Of a DNA stretch of 64,000 nucleotides, positions 1 to 12,189 are shown in pieces; position 1 is the stretch's first letter, and every line of letters begins with the position of its first letter. This stretch comes from Pogonophryne albipinna (taxonomy: Eukaryota > Chordata > Actinopteri > Perciformes > Artedidraconidae): assembly GCA_028583405.1 (NCBI GenBank), contig CM053262.1, positions 22,983,562-23,047,561 on the forward strand. The letters run 5' to 3'. The position numbers were made by a program, and so were the translations under genes. The notes beneath the pieces are model-generated. The model was not told where the DNA came from and ran no database searches. It was given only the letters and a program-made list of their open reading frames with translations.

Positions 1-434
1 TACCTGTACTTTCTACTTCTTACATGTTGAACTCAAATACCTGTACTTTCTACTTCTCACATGTTGAACTCAAATACCTGTACTTTCTACTTCTTACATG
101 TTGAACTCAAATACCTGTACTTTCTACTTCTTACATGTTGAACCCAAATACCTGTACTTTCTACTTCTTACATGTTGAACTCAAATACCTGTACTTTCTA
201 CTTCTCACATGTTGAACTCAAATACCTGTACTTTCTACTTCTTACATGTTGAACCCAAATACCTGTACTTTCTACTTCTTACATGTTGAACTCAAATACC
301 TGTACTTTCTACTTCTCACATGTTGAACTCAAATACCTGTACTTTCTACTTCTTACATGTTGAACTCAAATACCTGTACTTTCTACTTCTTACATGTTGA
401 ACTCAAATACCTGTACTTTCTACTTCTCACATGT
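1..434. repeat. 37-bp tandem repeat array (minisatellite), truncated by window edge
   Basis: About 11.8 head-to-tail copies of a 37-bp unit containing TACCTGTACTTTCTACTTCT and ATGTTGAACTCAAA. Units differ mainly at two sites (TTACAT or TCACAT; AACTC or AACCC). The variants recur in a three-unit order over the middle of the array, so there is a 111-bp higher-order repeat. The array begins before base 1. No coding role is seen. Confidence 0.95.
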
Positions 435-1124
435 TGTACATCTGTGTGTACATGTCACGTGCCTATTCTCTGTATCAGCATCAGAGCGTTTCCTCCTTCA
501 GACGCCTCTGTCTTTTCTGTGAAAGCACGTGTGCTGCATGTAAACACAGCAATGAGGAAGTGCTGCAGTACAAGGAAAGTGAGCAGATGAGGAGGTTTCG
601 TTTTTGTCGTCTGGCCCTCTAATACATCTTTTGAGAACACACAGTGTGTCTCCATAAAGCACAGGGTGTATTGATTTCTGTGCCGTGCAGCCGGAGAGAT
701 ATCAGAAGCTGTAAATCCTCACGAGTCCCGACAACACTGCTGCATGCACTGACAGTAGTTTCACAGCGATAGAGGAGAGTGTGATGGCAGCTTAGAGCTC
801 CACAACGGTCTTTGTGATGAAGTGGCCGCCATGAAGGCCAATTGCAAGGTCCGGAGTGGAAGTGAGGTTTAGCTCAGTCATGTGAGTATTGGTGAGTTAT
901 GTGATGGGTATTTTCCAAGCAGAGGACTTTCTTGTCAGCCATCATCACGCCTTTAGATTTACACACTGTGTTTTCCTTTCTGCAGTGAGAGATGCAGTTT
1001 GGTTGATGTCCTACAAAACACTGCAAGCTATTAATATTCTAGGTGCCATCTGTCTTCTGTCAGGTGTTGAAAACAGAAGGATAAAGTGGACACAAATATA
1101 CCTCATGTCCAAAAATATGAAAAG
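435..1124. other. Intergenic, nothing recognised
   Basis: Unique-looking sequence between two tandem arrays. Short open frames occur on both strands but none shows a protein family motif or paired splice signals. Confidence 0.6.
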
Positions 1125-2455
1125 TGTCAATGTTAAAGAGTCCTCTCCTGCTGATGTTCAGGTGTATATCAGTATGTAGTGTCTCTACTTTAAAGAGTCC
1201 TCTCCTGCTGATGTTCAGGTGTATATCAGTATGTAGTGTCTCTACTTTAAAGAGTTCTCTCCTGCTGATGTTCAGGTTCATATCAGTATGTAGTGTCTCT
1301 ACTTTAAAGAGTCCTCTCCTGCTGATGTTCAGGTGTATATCAGTATGTAGTGTCTCTACTTTAAAGAGTCCTCTCCTGCTGATGTTCAGGTGTATATCAG
1401 TATGTAGTGTCTCTACTTTAAAGAGTCCTCTCCTGCTGATGTTCAGGTGTATATCAGTATGTAGTGTCTCTACTTTAAAGAGTCCTCTCCTGCTGATGTT
1501 CAGGTGTATATCAGTATGTAGTGTCTCTACTTTAAAGAGTCCTCTCCTGCTGATGTTCAGGTGTATATCAGTATGTAGTGTCTCTACTTTAAAGAGTCCT
1601 CTCCTGCTGATGTTCAGGTGTATATCAGTATGTAGCGTCTCTACTTTAAAGAGTCCTCTCCTGCTGATGTTCAGGTGTATATCAGTATGTAGTGTCTCTA
1701 CTTTAAAGAGTCCTCTCCTGCTGATGTTCAGGTGTATATCAGTATGTAGTGTCTCTACTTTAAAGAGTCCTCTCCTGCTGATGTTCAGGTGTATATCAGT
1801 ATGTAGTGTCTCTACTTTAAAGAGTCCTCTCCTGCTGATGTTCAGGTGTATATCAGTATGTAGTGTCTCTACTTTAAAGAGTCCTCTCCTGCTGATGTTC
1901 AGGTGTATATCAGTATGTAGTGTCTCTACTTTAAAGAGTCCTCTCCTGCTGATGTTCAGGTGTATATCAGTATGTAGTGTCTCTACTTTAAAGAGTCCTC
2001 TCCTGCTGATGTTCAGGTGTATATCAGTATGTAGTGTCTCTACTTTAAAGAGTCCTCTCCTGCTGATGTTCAGGTGTATATCAGTATGTAGTGTTTCTAC
2101 TTTAAAGAGTCCTCTCCTGCTGATGTTCAGGTGTATATCAGTATGTAGTGTCTCTACTTTAAAGAGTCCTCTCCTGCTGATGTTCAGGTGTATATCAGTA
2201 TGTAGTGTCTCTACTTTAAAGAGTCCTCTCCTGCTGATGTTCAGGTGTATATCAGTATGTAGTGTCTCTACTGGGACATGTCTCCATGCTTTAATGTTCA
2301 AAAAGCTCTTTATTGCCTGTGCTGCAGCACCTCTTTTCCCCCTCTGTCTGAAACCAGAGCCCAGTCTGCTCTGATTGGTTAGCTGGCTGGCTCTGCTGAG
2401 ATCAACCGCTTAGAGATGTCCCGCCCCTTACGTCGTACAATGTGCTGGAGCGCTA
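1125..2455 (+). repeat. 57-bp tandem array in a dispersed element (locus A)
   Basis: About 20 copies of a 57-bp unit (core TTTAAAGAGTCCTCTCCTGC followed by TGATGTTCAGGTGTATATCA) at about 1132-2271. A non-tandem tail follows, containing CTCTGATTGG and CCGCCCCTTA, and is shared with three other array loci in this window. The tail stops matching near 2455. Units are nearly identical. Because 57 is divisible by 3 and the unit lacks stops in one frame of each strand, open frames of more than 400 codons run through the array on both strands; these are by-products of the repeat, not genes. Confidence 0.93.
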
Positions 2456-3660
2456 GAACTGATGAATCTGTCAATCATCATTAAATAATCTATCTTTGAA
2501 ATTGACACATTTAATTAAAAAATATCACACGTCATTTCAAGATGACATATTTGAATGTCTTTTTTCATCAACCTAAACCCAAATATAGTACGTCTAATTA
2601 CTTAGAAAATTAAGAAAGAGAGCAAATATTAACCTTTTGTTTAAAACATTTTATCAATCAACTTAATGACTACATAATCATTTTGGCAGCTCAATTATTA
2701 GTGTTAATAAAATGCATTTCAGTTCCTTGAGAAATAGGACTAATCAATAGTGAAACTGTTACATGCAGCCCTACTTTCTCAAATCTAATTATCTGTAAAA
2801 ATAAAGGTGCTCTGAAGTCCTGATGCCTTGAGTGAGGCCATTCTTTTGATACTCTATTAGTCAATCAATATTATTGTGTCAGGGGGAAGTCTATAGCACA
2901 TCACAGCGATGAATAAAACATAGAACACACGGGCGAGAGGATCCAGAATGCATTAGTCAGACAGCGCGGTGACGTTGCCAAGTAAACAAAACACAACCGG
3001 GCCGCTTTTCTTCCCCTGAAGCTCAAGACACATCGCACAGAGAGGCAGTAAAGCGCACACACACTACTGTACGCAGCCAAACAGAGTGTGTGTTTGTCAG
3101 AGAATGAATGGGAGCATTGAACATGTCTCAGTGTTGCAGCGACAAGGAGGAGCAACAGAGCAAGTTGTTGGATTTATAAATCGTGCCTGTCACAGCGCTG
3201 AGCAGGAATACCAAATGCAAAAGAGAGGAAGATGTTTAAGTGTATTATGTAAGACGGCAGAACAAAAGAAACATATTAAGCATCAGAAATGATTGTATTG
3301 ATAGGAAAACCTGCCTTTCATGAAGCACAGCCTATACACCAACAAGGTAACACATGAGCACATACTACAGTTTAAAACACACACAGTTAAACTCACACAC
3401 ACTGTTTTATAAGTGTGCAAGCATCTGTAAGAGGTACTGTATGAAACTCCCCCATTACTTGGATGGACCCCCTAGCATAAGCCCGAATGGTTTCAACCAC
3501 ATCGCAGCACTAACTGCACTTGTTGTCATAACGAGATCACCAGGACACCAGTAGCGATCGGACAATCGGGAGTGTTGTTCAATTTGTGTGTTGTGGACAT
3601 GTGTGCGTGCATGAAAATATATCACACCCATTCACACACCCATCCAACTACCATTGCATG
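2456..3660. other. Intergenic, nothing recognised
   Basis: AT-rich DNA followed by a more balanced stretch near 2900-3300. No exon with paired splice sites and no recognisable domain on either strand. Confidence 0.6.
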
Positions 3661-3725
3661 TAACATTACATTACATTTAGCTGACGCTTTTATCCAAAGC
3701 GACTTACAATAAGTACAATCGACCA
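3661..3725 (+). repeat. Short interspersed repeat fragment
   Basis: Contains TTTAGCTGACGCTTTTATCC followed by AAAGCGACTTACAAT, a motif pair seen in very many teleost interspersed repeats. A related element lies at 25,536-25,730. Family name not assigned. Confidence 0.6.
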
Positions 3726-4536
3726 GGAAGACACAACCTTGAAGAAAACAGAATCATAAGTACATCAGGTTTCATAGAGCCAAACATTTCAAGTGCTACT
3801 CAACTGGCTTTCGATAAGCCAGTCCTTTATTAGTTTATAAGTGCTCTGTTAGCAGTTCTTTGTTAGTAATTCTATCGCTCGAGGTGGATATGTACATGTA
3901 AAATGTACTACCCTGGAAATTAATAAAGTAGTTAAACTGGAACAGCCTGTGCAAACCCATTCTTCCTTGCACGTCCGTCGCCAACACCTTCTGACAGAGG
4001 ACAGGAAAATCTAGCTGCAGCACGACCTGTATACTTTTGCACGCCGTGTTCCCAACAGGTACAGAGGAAAGAGGAAAAGTGACCTCCTTTAATGGGCATC
4101 TGATGATGTCATATCTCTACACACAGATTCTTTGGTCGCCAAGTAAACCAGCTGCTCTGCGCTCTGATTGGCTGGCAGGCAGCGAGAGGGGGAGGGTGTG
4201 TCTCTTTTCCTTTGCTTCTAATCCCTGTGCCTCAGTCAGTGAGCTGATCTACTTCTCTGCGTCAAAACAACACTTATTGTCCCTGAAATGTCAAAACTGG
4301 ACGGCATAAAGGAGTGCGTTGTCATTATGAGAAGATTAAGTGTTTTTAATAGTATAGTTTTGTTTGTGTGGTCTAACTTATTCTGTATATATTGTTTAGA
4401 TAACGTATTAATATTTATAATTGTAACTGTTGATATGTTTATCATGTGTATTTTCTGTTTAATTTAATACTTTTTTTTAATTTTGTTTATTATTATTTAA
4501 TATATATATTTTTTTAATTTTGTAATTAATTTTGGA
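3726..4536. other. Intergenic, nothing recognised
   Basis: No coding signal. Includes a segment near 4150-4250 with a CTCTGATTGG box and high purine content, which may be a fragment of a non-autonomous DNA element, and a strongly AT-rich tract near 4440-4530. Confidence 0.5.
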
Positions 4537-4893
4537 ACCGGCTCGAGATACACTTTTTGTTATATTCCATGGAATGCTCTTAACATCCCGATAGCAATGA
4601 ATATCTGAAGTGCTTTGACAAAAAATCCATAACAAAAAGTCATCTCTGGAAGCCGTGGCGCTGTAAAAAGCACGACCAATCATCTGAGCCGGCTAAAGTA
4701 ACTGGATGGCCTACCTGCCTGTCAGCCTTCCATCTGTGCACAAACTTACCTCGTGCCCTCATTGGTCATGTGCACGTTCGTGTGTGTTGGAGGAGGGGCT
4801 CTGTGAGGAAGTGGCAGATTTTTTCCAGTTGTGTATTTTCAAATTCTAGCGCACTCGAGCTGCTTTCTCTAAAATTACCTACCCCACCTTTAA
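4537..4893 (-). mobile_element. TTAA-flanked MITE, copy 1
   Basis: From about 4550 to 4893 this is the reverse complement of the element at 44,113-44,498. Shared blocks include TGGAATGCTCTTAACATCC, AGCACGACCAATCATCTGAG and the CTCGAG-containing end. The right end reads ACCCCACCTTTAA, that is, a terminal repeat followed by TTAA. The left terminus has diverged. The sequence is non-coding. The TTAA target suggests piggyBac- or Kolobok-type mobilisation, which is inference. Confidence 0.8.
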
Positions 4894-5254
4894 CATGGTG
4901 CTCTAACAAAAAAATTATATTTGACTAGTCCAACAGCGGGGCAATGTACAGCGTTAGAGCAAAAAAGTTGCAGTGCAGATAAAAGACAAATAGTAAAACA
5001 AAGCATATTTAATATTGAGACGAGCACATGCCATTCAAAAAACAAATAAAGAAAATAGGTACACGTCCATGGTTACAAATAAATGTATGTTTTGCACATA
5101 CCATGATTATTGAAGAAACAGCAGAATAACAAAAGATTGCAAAAGAGTTTAAAGTGCACAGCACAAGATTATAACAGTCTGTATATCTTATCTAATCATA
5201 TTAATAAAACACTTAGATGCTTGTTGTGCAAAATAAATCCTCTCCTCATGCACA
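4894..5254. other. Intergenic, nothing recognised
   Basis: AT-rich sequence without coding signals or an obvious repeat boundary. Confidence 0.55.
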
Positions 5255-5447
5255 CTTTCCCGCTGCAACTCTGACTACTTTTAAATCCAGGCTGAAGACT
5301 TTTCTTTTTGCCGCTGCTTTTAATTGAACTTTTCACATCTCACACGGCAACTTTTATTCATGTGTTATTCATGTTTTATTATCTTTGCTTTTGAATGTTC
5401 TTGTGTTGAAAAGTGCTATATGAATAAACGTGCATTGCCTTGCTACA
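5255..5447 (+). mobile_element. LINE 3' end (non-LTR retrotransposon tail)
   Basis: The run AATCCAGGCTGAAGACTTTT, then T-rich sequence, then AAGTGCTATATGAATAAACG with a CATTGCCTTG end matches the layout of the 3' tails of common fish non-LTR elements. A 5'-truncated insertion with only the last ~190 bp is inferred. Confidence 0.6.
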
Positions 5448-5726
5448 GTTCCTGAAGAGCTCCATTTGTTCCTGAAGTCTCGTCCCCTGTCGCCCCTCCT
5501 CTTGTTTTCTTGGCTCTCGTGAACTCTGCGTTGCACTGGTTGCCCTCTGCAGTGAAACACAATGCCTCGCGCCCGATTCTCAGACATGTCTGGGGCTACA
5601 GGTGACCAGCTGTCTGCCTGAGTTCCTCTGGAGCAGCTGCAGCCAGAAGCTCCGGACCACCACCACATCTCCTCCAAGGGACAATCCTCAACCCTACAAA
5701 CATGCATGTGAATTTATACTTAGAGA

Positions 5727-6122
5727 AAAGCTCTCTTACTTATTGTTTCTTTTGTCTTTGCAATGTAGAAGCAGTGGAGAGACATCCATAACATTCACCT
5801 GTTTGCAACTTACAAATTATGTATCACTTATGGCGCTTTTCCACTGCAGCACGGTTTAAGCGCGCCGTGCCAAACCAGGCCCGCTTTTTTTTTGCTTTTC
5901 CACTAGGGGTAGTTCCGGCTCAGGGCTACTTTTTCATCTTTTTTCTGGCCCTCCAAAATCGAGGTTCTTACCGGGCCAACAACCGGGCTGAATATGCTAA
6001 ACTAGTGACGTAAACACTCTCGACTGCTGATTGGTCAGAGAGAATCGCTGGCAAGGTGGCTACAACTAAGCTCTCTTACTTATTGTTTTGTTGTCTTTGT
6101 AATGTAGAAACAGTGGAGAGAG
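5727..6122. repeat. MITE-like segment bracketed by ~52-bp direct repeats
   Basis: AGCTCTCTTACTTATTGTTT and the following bases through GTGGAGAGA occur at about 5731 and again at about 6069. Between them lies a fragment beginning ATGGCGCTTTTCCACTGCAG, a start typical of fish MITEs with GGCGCTTT termini. No matching right terminus was found. Part of the flank recurs a third time near 7082-7130. Confidence 0.55.
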
Positions 6123-6314
6123 AGAGAGAGGGTAATGACATGCAACGTCCAACAAGCCTTCCCAATCTACGCTAACATTGGGATGTGTATTGCTACTTCT
6201 GAAGCGAAAGGGTACAGATTTATCCAGTCTATTAATATTATATTATTACTGTAGTTTCAGTATTTGAATTATTGTGCTGATGTGACACCTTCACTAACTG
6301 TACGGAGGCTCAGT

Positions 6315-6775
6315 CACTGGTACATTTTTATATACAAAGCCATGTTAGGGAAACTTCCATCCTAAATCTGCTCCCTGATCTCACGGTGAATTGTAAGTGG
6401 CTGAGATGGCATGCTGTAGTTTTATTAAATGTGCCAACTGCTAGGACTGTCTTAGGGAAGACAGCTTTTAGATGCGCAGCTCCTCTGTCTTGGAATAGTC
6501 TGCAATTGAAATGGAAACTGAGCAATCTGGTGCCACTAAATGTTTTTAAAGCTCGGTTGGATGCTACTCAATCGGAAGCTGTTGGTACCTGCTCATGTGC
6601 ATAGTTATTGTAAATTGTAATCCCTGTAATGATGCTGTAAGATGTCCTTTTTGTTGTTCTGTTTATGTTTGTATGTTTCATGTGGAACCTACTTGAGCAG
6701 GTCTCCCTTGAAAAAGAGATCAATGATCTCAATGGGATACACCTGGGTAAATAAAGGTTTGAAATGAAATTAATT
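6315..6775 (+). mobile_element. LINE 3' end with decayed reverse-transcriptase C-terminus
   Basis: The translated piece near 6386-6604 (LGKTAFRCAAPLSWNSLQ) has the look of the extreme C-terminus of a fish LINE polyprotein. A non-coding tail follows with GAGATCAATGATCTCAATGG and GTAAATAAAGGTTTGAAATG. It is 5' truncated. No catalytic domain is present, so it is not a functional gene. Confidence 0.65.
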
Positions 6776-7763
6776 CAGTGGGACTATACACTAATCACTC
6801 ATTTCCAGTTTTAATCTTGGTTATTAAGTTACGTATTCAGAAATGTGTTGTTAATGGGTCTATTGTTTTGTATTTCATATAGTTGTAACAGGTTTTCATG
6901 TTGACTAAGCTGATAAGATCTTTTTTTTTCTAGAATGAATTTGTAACTACATGCTACAGGAAAGGGTAAACCCCAAACAGCATGATAGGAGCCTCTTTAA
7001 AGGTGCTGGTAAAAGGATTTTGTTAGCTAACGACTGTAATTTATAATCCTATACTTTCTGGATTTTGAATTATTGTTCACCTTGCAACGTAGAAACAGTG
7101 AAGAGAGAGAGGTATGACATGCAACACCCAGATACTGGAATCAAACATTGGACGTTTTAGCATGTGTTGTAACCATTCGGCACAAAGCTTTCCAAATCTC
7201 TGCTGACGTTCTCATTCTTCTCATAATCGCGTCCCTTTATTGATTTTGCTTTGGCATTTCACTCTTCACCTTCTTTGCACTTTTATGATGTCTGATGACG
7301 GCCATAACTTTATACATTGTTGAGCCTCGCAGCACGTGCACTCGCAGGCCTTTTCCCCTTCACAGATGGAAAGCATTGAAGCCCATTATTGTGCTCTTGG
7401 AGGGACGTCTTCCACTATGAACTCTCTGGCACACTTTTAAAGAGAGTGGCCTTAATGTATTCAGGCCTGATTCAGAGGCTTTGGCACTACCATCCCCCCC
7501 ACACACATATACGGCCCTTTTTCTCAGAAGAGAGGGTTAACATGTGTGAGTCGCTCTGTTCCCTGGAACTTCTCCTTGTTTATCAAAAAGGTAATTGATG
7601 GCCCTGACAGAGGACTTCAAAGGCAACATAAAAAGCATGAATTCCACCGCCGAGACATTTCCTGTTTATCTCGAGAGAACTTCATGAAGGACATTTCATC
7701 AAAGACCAACAAACTGGATCCACAACACCTCCTTATGCTGCCCAGATTCCCACATATGATGCT
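6776..7763. other. Intergenic, nothing recognised
   Basis: Contains a partial copy (about 7075-7130) of the GTAGAAACAGTG flank described at 5727-6122. No other structure was recognised. Confidence 0.55.
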
Positions 7764-8275
7764 GGAGGTGGTGTTAAGTAACTAAGTGCCATTTTGAGAT
7801 ACTTTGTACTTCTACTCCACTCAGTTCAGAGGTCAATAATGTACTTTTTACCCACTTCATTTGTGTAGTACCTTTAGTTACAGATTTGATAAGTAACTGA
7901 GTACTTTTACTCAAGCACTGTACTTAAGTACCATTCTGAGAATTAATACTTCAACTCCACTCAGTTCAGAGGTCAAAATTGTACTTTTTACCTACTACAT
8001 TTGTGTAGTTACTTTGCAGATATAGATTAATGATAAACAATATCATCAACACTTAAAAAGGACTGACAGGATTCCCACCCAGCAGTAAATTAAGTCCTAC
8101 AAATGAGTCCCACATTTACCAGCTTTGATAAACACATCAATACATCAATAGGTATGATCAAGACATATCATTTTAATTGAGTTACATTTTGAATGCAGGA
8201 CTTGTACTTGTAACAGAGTATTCCTACAATCTGGTACTTCTTATTTTTAAGTACAAGATCTGAGTACTTCTTCCC
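7764..8275 (-). repeat. Dispersed AGTACTT-rich repeat
   Basis: Dense TACTTTTAC, AAGTAC and CTTCTACTCCACT words with an end reading GAGTACTTCTTCCCCCTCTG. The same vocabulary and end sequence recur, often in the opposite orientation, at 8890-9060, 14,862-15,012, 16,545-16,800, 34,035-34,184, 35,242-35,380, 36,095-36,520 and 36,770-36,840. It looks like two tandem partial copies. Non-coding. Confidence 0.8.
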
Positions 8276-8889
8276 CCTCTGGATGTTGTTGGGTGATATA
8301 ATTAAGTGGCAGAGAGTGTCTCCAGGCTTTGGGGACTTGTCAAACAGAGGGCTAATTGTTAATGTTTGTGATTATTAGTGTTTTTCGTCCAGAGAGCAGG
8401 ATTCCTCAGTAATGTGTGTGTCTGCTGCTCATGTGACTGTCAGTTTCCCCCTCTGAGCCGTGGATGGGTCATTGTTTTGTTCTGTGGAAGCTAATAGGGT
8501 GGAGTCCGTCTGGACACACAGACTCCCTGGCTAGCGCTGGAACATTACCACGTCACACTCTACTGTATCACCTACAGACACGCGTAAACAACACAGAGAC
8601 GCTGTTATTATCGCTCCATTTGCTGGATAAGATAACAACAAAGATTCCCTGCACAGATAACTAAATGGTTTCGGAACAACTTCTGCCATTTCTTCTAGAA
8701 GCACATAACACTTTAATTGGCCCGTTCCTTAACTCACAGTGTAATTACGGTGACAGTATGTGATGAAATGGATAGGATTCACCTCGACTTTTGACAGAGG
8801 AAGAAAAGCTTTTGGGGTTTCCTTAAAGCGACATGTTTTACTATGTTTCTCCCCTCAGCTGAATATTTCTTGAATGTTAACACTCGTTT
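8276..8889. other. Intergenic, nothing recognised
   Basis: No exon, RNA gene or repeat boundary recognised. Confidence 0.55.
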
Positions 8890-9060
8890 GTAAATGTTAT
8901 GAAACATACTTGTACTTTACTGAAGTATTCCCATTTTGTGACAACACACTTCTACTCTACTTCATTTTGGAGGCAAATATTGTACTTTTTACTCCACTAA
9001 ATGTATTCAACACTCATATTTAATAGCTGCTTTTGCAAATATATACACGATACACGATAT
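8890..9060 (-). repeat. Dispersed AGTACTT-rich repeat, partial
   Basis: Starts with ACATACTTGTACTTTACTGA and continues with ACTTCTACTCTACTTCATTT, the same family as at 7764-8275. Confidence 0.7.
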
Positions 9061-9147
9061 GATGCAGTACTGTCCTCTTCTCAGTATTTTTAAGTATCTA
9101 GAATTAGCTCAACTCTTACAAACAGCATTACATTTTCGACAGTAATA

Positions 9148-9756
9148 GCCGCTTTCACACCCAGTACTTTGCCGCACTTAGTTCCCAGCACTTAGTTCCC
9201 CCATGGAACTAAAGAGCCGATCACGTTCACACCGGAATAAGTTCCCTGACAGAAGATTACGCAAATGAAGCCGCTGACGTCACTTCTTCTTCTTCTGCTT
9301 TGGGTTTACTGGCAGGCCGCAAACCACTTCACGGCGTATACTGCCACCCGAAGTCCCCGGCCGGAAGTCCCCGGAATTGGGGACTGGCTTCCGAGTAAAT
9401 CGCCAGAACGCCGACACCTCCTCATCTCCATCGCTCCCATGTTTCCTTTTGTGTTGCCATAAGTTATTCTCTCTCCGTTGTTGCGCGGGGCTAATGCTAA
9501 GGCTAATGCCAGCAAATACAATGGCGGCTTCAAAAAACTTTTCAGAGTTTTACGGGGCGTGGATTTCAATTCGCCCAGCCAATAGAAATTGGTACTTTTT
9601 TCTCCCCAGGAAAGTACCACCTTTCTAGCAGGCACTAAAAAGGGGGGGAAAAGTTCTCTGAACTAAGTCCTCTTTTTGGTGTGAACGCAAAATTCCAGGC
9701 ACTAACGGAACTAAACGGGAAAAGTACACGTAAAAGTACTCCGGTGTGAAAGCGCC
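9148..9756. mobile_element. MITE with ~20-bp terminal inverted repeats
   Basis: The left end GCCGCTTTCACACCCAGTAC and the right end AGTACTCCGGTGTGAAAGCG are imperfect inverted repeats, flanked on both sides by TAAT. Subterminal GTTCCC/GGAACT and GTCCCCGG words are also inverted within the element. The length is ~610 bp. Termini and a TAA-like duplication fit PIF/Harbinger-type MITEs (inference). Small open frames inside are not conserved proteins. Confidence 0.72.
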
Positions 9757-11544
9757 TAATGAGTTGCTATAGAAATAGCCATTGTGCAAACTGAGTCATT
9801 TAACTTGTCTTTAAGTGATAGTGTAAATGGGGCCTAACACGTTCATTATCACAAAGCCATTCCCTCTTGTTTAAATGCTAATTCATGACTCAGGTGAAAC
9901 CACTTTCTCCAAATCACGTGACTGAAAACAAGTCAATCCACACACATGCAAGGCTGTATCTTAAGTCATAGATAAAGTATGTTGTTAAAAATGTATAACA
10001 GAATTTAATTTAAAAACAGAAACCCTAGTGGGCCCAATAGGAGTCCTAATGGGACTATTTCTACTGTCATTCAGCTTGTTTTGCCTCTGAGACCCTAAAT
10101 GAGGCCCCTAGTCTCAACAAACTAGTGAGAAATGAAGCCTCTATTAGCAGGAGACAATTAGCTTAGCTCTATGTACACAGCTTTAGGAGACCTCTCCCCC
10201 AAGTATCAAGTCAAGCACCTGTATTGACATTGGCGGAACAATTTGCCCCAGTGTTCAGGTCCAGCTGAGAATGAAAGCAGAGTGTGTAAGAGCGTTAAAT
10301 ACCTGAGAGGAGTTCAGCAGGGTGACGCTGCTGCTTCTGGAGAAAATTAAATTAAAGTTTTATTATTATTATTATGTTTTAATTACTGCGCTGATGTGAA
10401 ACCGGATATTCAGTGTGAGAATTAGGAAACAGGAATGTTGAGAACTGGGGTGAGCTTGGGTTACTGAGTTAGCTGTCTAATAGCATTTTTAGCAAGTTAT
10501 ATTTAAATGGGCAGGTTTTTTGTCTGGCTATTTCTACCTTGTGAACTGTTTTAATGCTATGAATGATATAATAGAAGTTTTTTTTACAGAATTGTGTCTA
10601 CATTTTCCTATTTTGTAAATGTAATTTATTGAGTTATCTGTTTAAATACATTTTCCGCTAGTTTTATTTAAATGGGCAGATTTTTGTCTGCTTTTGTTTG
10701 TATATTTGGAATTTTTAGAGCAGTTTTTTAAGGCAATATTTTCATACATAATGTGAATATAACACTGCGGAAAATAGGTTTTTTTTAACTGAAAAAAGTA
10801 TATTTTTCTGAGCTTTGGCAAAACCAAAAAGGGCATCAACCAATTACATTGTGTGGAACAGACACCATTATAGCAGGCAAGTATTTCCATGACGTTGATT
10901 AGTCAAACCTGACGACTGTTTCCCTAAAGGACACATTTTAGTCTAAAAATACAGAATCAGTCTAAAAATGACTCATTGTGTGTCTGTATCTTCAACTTCC
11001 TCAAGGTAACTTATACAAATGACCAGAAAAGAGACACAACCCCAGTCTCTTAAAGAATGAAGTATTAAAAAGCTTTTTTCTGTTAATAAACATTATGAGT
11101 CTGCGTATGTGCTGTAAATATGAAGCAGTCGTTTCCTTTGAAATTCATTTTAACTTCTGTGTTCCATGAAACACAGAGTGAGTCATTTCATTCAGTCCTT
11201 CATACCAGCTTAGTCAGTTTTTCCCTTAACTGGAAGTGAGCCAAACAGAATTACAGCTCCTCCCACGTCACTATCAGATATGATGATATCTGTCTGCTCA
11301 CCAAACTGCTTCCCACTACGCAACAGTTCATAGAGACTCATAGATCCTCGACCAGTTGTTATAGGTGTGTTTCCATGTGATGATGTAAGATGTTATGGGA
11401 TAACGCCACAACAAAACAATATCAAGTATCTTGGTTACTATGTGTTTTACTTAGCCAGACAATTAGGAAAAACCACAAATTCAATTTATGAGCAGAATAT
11501 ACCATGTCGGCATTGTAGCCAAATCAATGCATATATTTGTCTTT
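9757..11544. other. Intergenic, nothing recognised
   Basis: AT-rich DNA with two near-repeats around 10,480-10,690 (TTTATTTAAATGGGCAG words, ~170 bp apart). No gene signal was found. Confidence 0.55.
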
Positions 11545-11910
11545 TAGTCAAATCAAATCAACATGTATTTATAAGGCACTATATCACAACACACATTGTC
11601 TCAGGGGGCTTTATAGATCAACACAAATGAATGACAAAGTAAAAAGATATACAATTACACAAATGACATGGAGTTGAGATATAATTAAACCAACAGTAAG
11701 TTGAGTCGACAATATACAAACAAACACTACATGTGACCTATATACATTTTAAAGTGTATAGTCAAATTTGTCACAGACTAATGAAGAGTATATGAGATAA
11801 GATATACTGTATTGATGCCCAATTGGGACTTTTATTATAAAAATCAAAGATATATACTTTCAAAATATACATCATAAAAAAACACATTTAAAAGTGTGCA
11901 ATATAAAGTG
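11545..11910 (+). repeat. Retroposon-tail-like interspersed repeat
   Basis: AATCAAATCAACATGTATTT followed by ATAAGGCACTATATCACA and CTCAGGGGGCTTTATAGATC matches the layout of fish repeats that read 'stretch of TTTATTTATA, CACAA, CTCAGTGGGCTTTA'. A related insertion lies at 57,938-58,090. Boundaries are approximate. Confidence 0.5.
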
Positions 11911-12189
11911 GGTATCTCTCTATCTATCTGTCTATCTATCAATCATCCAGCCACCAGGGGCTATTTAAAGCCTCGTGAATTCCTACAATTTTCTTTAATT
12001 TCCATATGATTATTTATATGAATACAATCGGTGTGTTTTATCAGGGGTGTAGTGGCACAGGAGGCCAGGCAGGAAGCAGCGTGGGCAGCAGCCTCCCTGT
12101 GTCACGGCCTGCGTCAGAACCAGACGCCAGGAGGGTGTTTTCCACTGACGAAAAGAGGCAGCTCTTCTCGGCAGACTCACAGACAAGGG

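Noticed and set aside
1..2271. CRISPR-like appearance of the regularly repeated arrays
   Set aside because: Units are directly adjacent with no unique spacers, and the sequence is vertebrate nuclear DNA.
1060..2374. Open frames of more than 400 codons on both strands with 19-residue repeats
   Set aside because: They arise because the 57-bp minisatellite unit is divisible by 3 and lacks stops in one frame per strand. The same frames appear at all four array loci, including inside a gorasp1 intron, without splice sites, start context or codon bias.
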